In this document: positions 30,625 through 32,517 of the stretch, piece after piece | Layout of the letters: every line of letters begins with the position of its first letter | Numbering within the stretch: the stretch's first letter is position 1 | DNA from: Clostridia bacterium | GTDB taxonomy: Bacteria > Bacillota > Clostridia > Christensenellales > CAG-917 | DNA: 32,517 nt | Reading direction: 5' to 3' | NCBI GenBank assembly: GCA_017618055.1 | Contig: JAFZVB010000010.1 | Coordinates: forward strand, 95,631-128,147 | Made by a program: the position numbers and the translations under genes | Notes under the pieces: model-generated | What the model saw: the letters and a program-made list of their open reading frames with translations, nothing else | The model's database searches: none | Told to the model about the DNA's origin: nothing

Positions 30625-32340
30625 ATGTTTAATTCTCTTATTAGTGCAGAAAGAAGCCCAGGTGGCATTGCATTAATGGCAGTTATGATCTTTGTATTTG
30701 CTGCAGCAATGGTATTTGTTGGCATTTACACTAGAAGAAAAGCAAGAGACGTAAACGGATTCGTTCTTGGTGGCAGAAGTGTTGGCCCTTGGCTAACTGC
30801 TTTCACATATGGAACATCCTATTTTAGTGCAGTTATTTTCATTGGTTATGCTGGACAATTCGGTTATTTGTTTGGTGTAGCAAGTACATGGATTGGAATT
30901 GGTAATGCAGTACTTGGATCTTTACTTGCTTGGGTAGTTCTTGGAAGAAGAACAAGAATCATGACTCAAAGCTTAGACTCCAAGACAATGTCTGATTTCT
31001 TTGGAAAGAGATATTTATCTAAAGGACTTAAACTTGCAGCTGCAATTATTATCTTTATATTCTTGATTCCATATACTGCTTCCCTATTCAATGGTCTTTC
31101 AAGACTATTTACCGTTGCATTTGGATTTAAGAATGAGAATCTTGCTTACATTATTATTGTATTAGTAATGGCATTGTTAACTGGTATCTACGTATTATTT
31201 GGTGGTTATATGGCAACAGCTATTAACGACTTCATCCAAGGTATCATAATGCTTATTGGTATAGTTGCTGTTATTGCAGTTGTTCTTAATGCTAACGGTG
31301 GTCTTACAGGATCTATGGCAGCTCTTGCACAATCTGAAGCAGGTGGCTGGGAATTCACATCATTCTTTGGTGCAGCACCAGTATTCTTGATATTCGTTGT
31401 AATTCTAACTTCGTTAGGTACTTGGGGATTGCCACAAATGGTTAGCAAGTTCTATGCAATTAAGAGTGAAAACGATATTAAGAAAGGAACTATTATTTCC
31501 ACAGTATTTGCAATTATAGTTGCAGGTGGATGTTACTTCCTTGGTGGTTTCGGAAGATTGTTTGCAGAACCAGGAACACCTTTTGACCAAGTAGTACCAA
31601 CAATATTAGATAAAACCGTTCACTCAGACTTCTTAATGGGTATAGTTGTAATCTTAGTTTTAAGTGCTTCTATGTCTACACTTTCCAGTTTGGTATTAAC
31701 ATCCTCAAGCACATTGACATTAGATATGATTAAAGGTCATGTAATTAAGGAAGAAAATTTCACAGAAAAGAAGCAAATGATTATTATGCGTATATTCCTC
31801 GCTATATTCATTGTAATTAGTGCAGTTATTGCTATTATTCAAAAACTTTATAATGTTTCTACAATTGCACAATTAATGGGTGTAAGCTGGGGTGCTTTAG
31901 CCGGTGCTTTCCTTGCTCCATTCTTATATGGGTTATACAGCAAGAAAGTTACAAAGAGTGCTGTTTGGGCATCCTTTGCAGTTGGTATAATAATCTCTGT
32001 ATTCTCATTTGTAATGTCCATTACAAAGGGTACATTCATGACAGTTACCTTCTCATCTGGAGAAACATTAAACTTCGCTAATGCAGTTGTTATGGGTGCT
32101 ATTGCTATGATAGCAGGATTAATAGTTGTACCACTTGTAAGCCTTTGCACCTATAAGTTTGAAGTTAAGAAAGGAATCCTTGATGTTGAAAAGACTGAAA
32201 GAATGTTTGATTGCTTCAAAGGTAAAGTTGTTGTTTCTAGAAAATCTTCACTTGGCGAAGACGTCATAGAAGAAGCTCCTGTTAACGAAGAAGCAAAAGA
32301 TGAACTCTTACTAGAAGAAGTAGAAAAAGAACAAGAGTAA
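30625..32340 (+). CDS. Sodium:solute symporter (SSS family), T-box controlled
   Basis: A 571-residue transporter with about 13 hydrophobic segments, of the PutP/SSS family. GRSVGPWLTAFTYGTSYFSA near residues 49-68 is the unwound first core helix, and LVLSASMSTLSSLVLTSSS near 343-361 contains the conserved Ser residues of the Na2 site. The C-terminal 50 residues are acidic (Glu-rich) and probably a cytoplasmic tail. GAGGTGA lies 7 nt before the ATG. The Tyr-specific T-box in the leader predicts that the cargo is tyrosine or a related aromatic amino acid, although the family also carries proline, sugars and pantothenate. Other SSS members under T-box control are predicted amino-acid importers (family knowledge). 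Confidence 0.92.
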   Translation: MFNSLISAERSPGGIALMAVMIFVFAAAMVFVGIYTRRKARDVNGFVLGGRSVGPWLTAFTYGTSYFSAVIFIGYAGQFGYLFGVASTWIGIGNAVLGSLLAWVVLGRRTRIMTQSLDSKTMSDFFGKRYLSKGLKLAAAIIIFIFLIPYTASLFNGLSRLFTVAFGFKNENLAYIIIVLVMALLTGIYVLFGGYMATAINDFIQGIIMLIGIVAVIAVVLNANGGLTGSMAALAQSEAGGWEFTSFFGAAPVFLIFVVILTSLGTWGLPQMVSKFYAIKSENDIKKGTIISTVFAIIVAGGCYFLGGFGRLFAEPGTPFDQVVPTILDKTVHSDFLMGIVVILVLSASMSTLSSLVLTSSSTLTLDMIKGHVIKEENFTEKKQMIIMRIFLAIFIVISAVIAIIQKLYNVSTIAQLMGVSWGALAGAFLAPFLYGLYSKKVTKSAVWASFAVGIIISVFSFVMSITKGTFMTVTFSSGETLNFANAVVMGAIAMIAGLIVVPLVSLCTYKFEVKKGILDVEKTERMFDCFKGKVVVSRKSSLGEDVIEEAPVNEEAKDELLLEEVEKEQE

Positions 32341-32383
32341 GATTATAAATCTTAAGATATTAAAAGGGTGAGATTATTTGAAG

Positions 32384-32404
32384 TGAACCCCAAAAGTGAC
32401 ACTT
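32384..32404. mobile_element. Terminal inverted repeat of an IS3-family element
   Basis: TGAACCCCAAAAGTGACAC, beginning with TG, resembles the ends of IS3/IS150-type elements of Bacillota. It is 28 nt from the stop of the transposase fragment at 32433. The rest of the element is beyond the window. Confidence 0.6.
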
Positions 32405-32420
32405 AAATAAAAAAGGTATA

Positions 32421-32454
32421 AATAGGAAGGAATCAATGTTTCTTCCTATTTTTT
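32421..32454. terminator. Bidirectional hairpin terminator at IS end
   Basis: AATAGGAAG pairs perfectly with CTTCCTATT around a 12-nt loop, followed by T on the plus strand. On the minus strand, TATACC and then TTTTTT follow, so it can end the transposase transcript. It can also stop the plus-strand symporter message. Confidence 0.7.
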
Positions 32455-32517
32455 ATACGCTTTGTATTATAGAATTCAATCCAATCTTCTACTAGAGCTA
32501 TGTATTCTTCCAAACTA
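32433..32517 (-). CDS. IS3-family transposase (OrfB), C-terminal end only
   Basis: Only the last 27 codons are in the window; the gene enters from the right edge. Reading SLEEYIALVEDWIEFYN then TKRIKNRKKH and stop, it matches the end of the integrase core of IS3/IS150 transposases (YI-x-FYN-x-KRI). The usual trailing GLSPVQYR-type end after KRI is absent, and the protein stops inside the hairpin at 32421-32454, so the C-terminus may be shortened. Whether the element is intact cannot be seen. Confidence 0.8.
   Translation of the reverse strand, partial: SLEEYIALVEDWIEFYNTKRIKNRKKH

Noticed and set aside
1..32517. CRISPR array, prophage or integrative element boundaries
   Set aside because: No regularly spaced repeats, integrase or phage structural genes were seen, and no matching direct repeats were found at the two edges of the TIR operon. 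The only mobile-element signal is the IS end at 32384.

Overview
The window is a low-GC Bacillota chromosome segment, most likely from an anaerobic Clostridia-type (gut-like) bacterium. Evidence: AT-rich codon use, AGGAGG-type ribosome sites, a T-box riboswitch, oxygen-sensitive class I two-subunit fumarase, nickel-enzyme maturation genes, and TTGACA/TATAAT promoters. The organism assignment is inference from gene content only.

Layout. 1-4071 (minus): the housekeeping group tilS-hpt-cca-rmuC, with rmuC running off the left edge. 4174-11680 (minus): a six-gene transcription unit with its own promoter and its own terminator. It encodes, in transcription order, a zinc-ribbon/coiled-coil protein, a 1096-residue zinc-ribbon/TPR/TIR/coiled-coil/DUF6273 protein, a ribbon-helix-helix regulator, an SPFH (band 7) protein with two C-terminal zinc ribbons, a four-helix membrane protein, and a small protein with a HEPN-type RX4H motif. 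11732-14648 (minus): a membrane-anchored GH53-like glycosidase behind an AAA/DUF4143 ATPase. 14675-18903 (minus): argG-argH and the two fumarase subunits. 18977-19657 (plus): tRNA-Arg(ACG) and a small flavodoxin. 19675-26515 (minus): a nickel-chaperone cluster (hypA, two hypB copies), two flavoproteins and a TetR regulator. 26607-30280 (plus): a FecCD-type metal/chelate ABC transporter plus a methyltransferase. 30287-32340 (plus): a T-box with a Tyr (UAC) specifier controlling a sodium:solute symporter. 32384-32517: the end of an IS3-family insertion sequence.

The standout region is the six-gene unit. It pairs a probable NAD-consuming TIR effector and a probable HEPN ribonuclease with an SPFH membrane-scaffold protein of the YdjI type and a membrane protein, which suggests membrane or envelope surveillance coupled to growth arrest or antiphage defence (inference). 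Its promoter has a consensus -35 and -10 separated by a 16-bp spacer that contains nine consecutive G, a likely slippage site that would make expression phase-variable. A perfect palindrome sits over the start of transcription and is a plausible operator for the ribbon-helix-helix protein encoded in the operon. I do not recall this six-gene combination, or a slippable promoter in front of it, being described as a system.

The second theme is nickel. HypA/HypB are co-operonic with two flavoproteins but no hydrogenase is in view, and the second hypB is co-transcribed with a TetR gene divergent from an ABC transporter whose ATPase has a His-rich tail. Nickel or a related metal is the natural candidate substrate, but this is not proven by the sequence.
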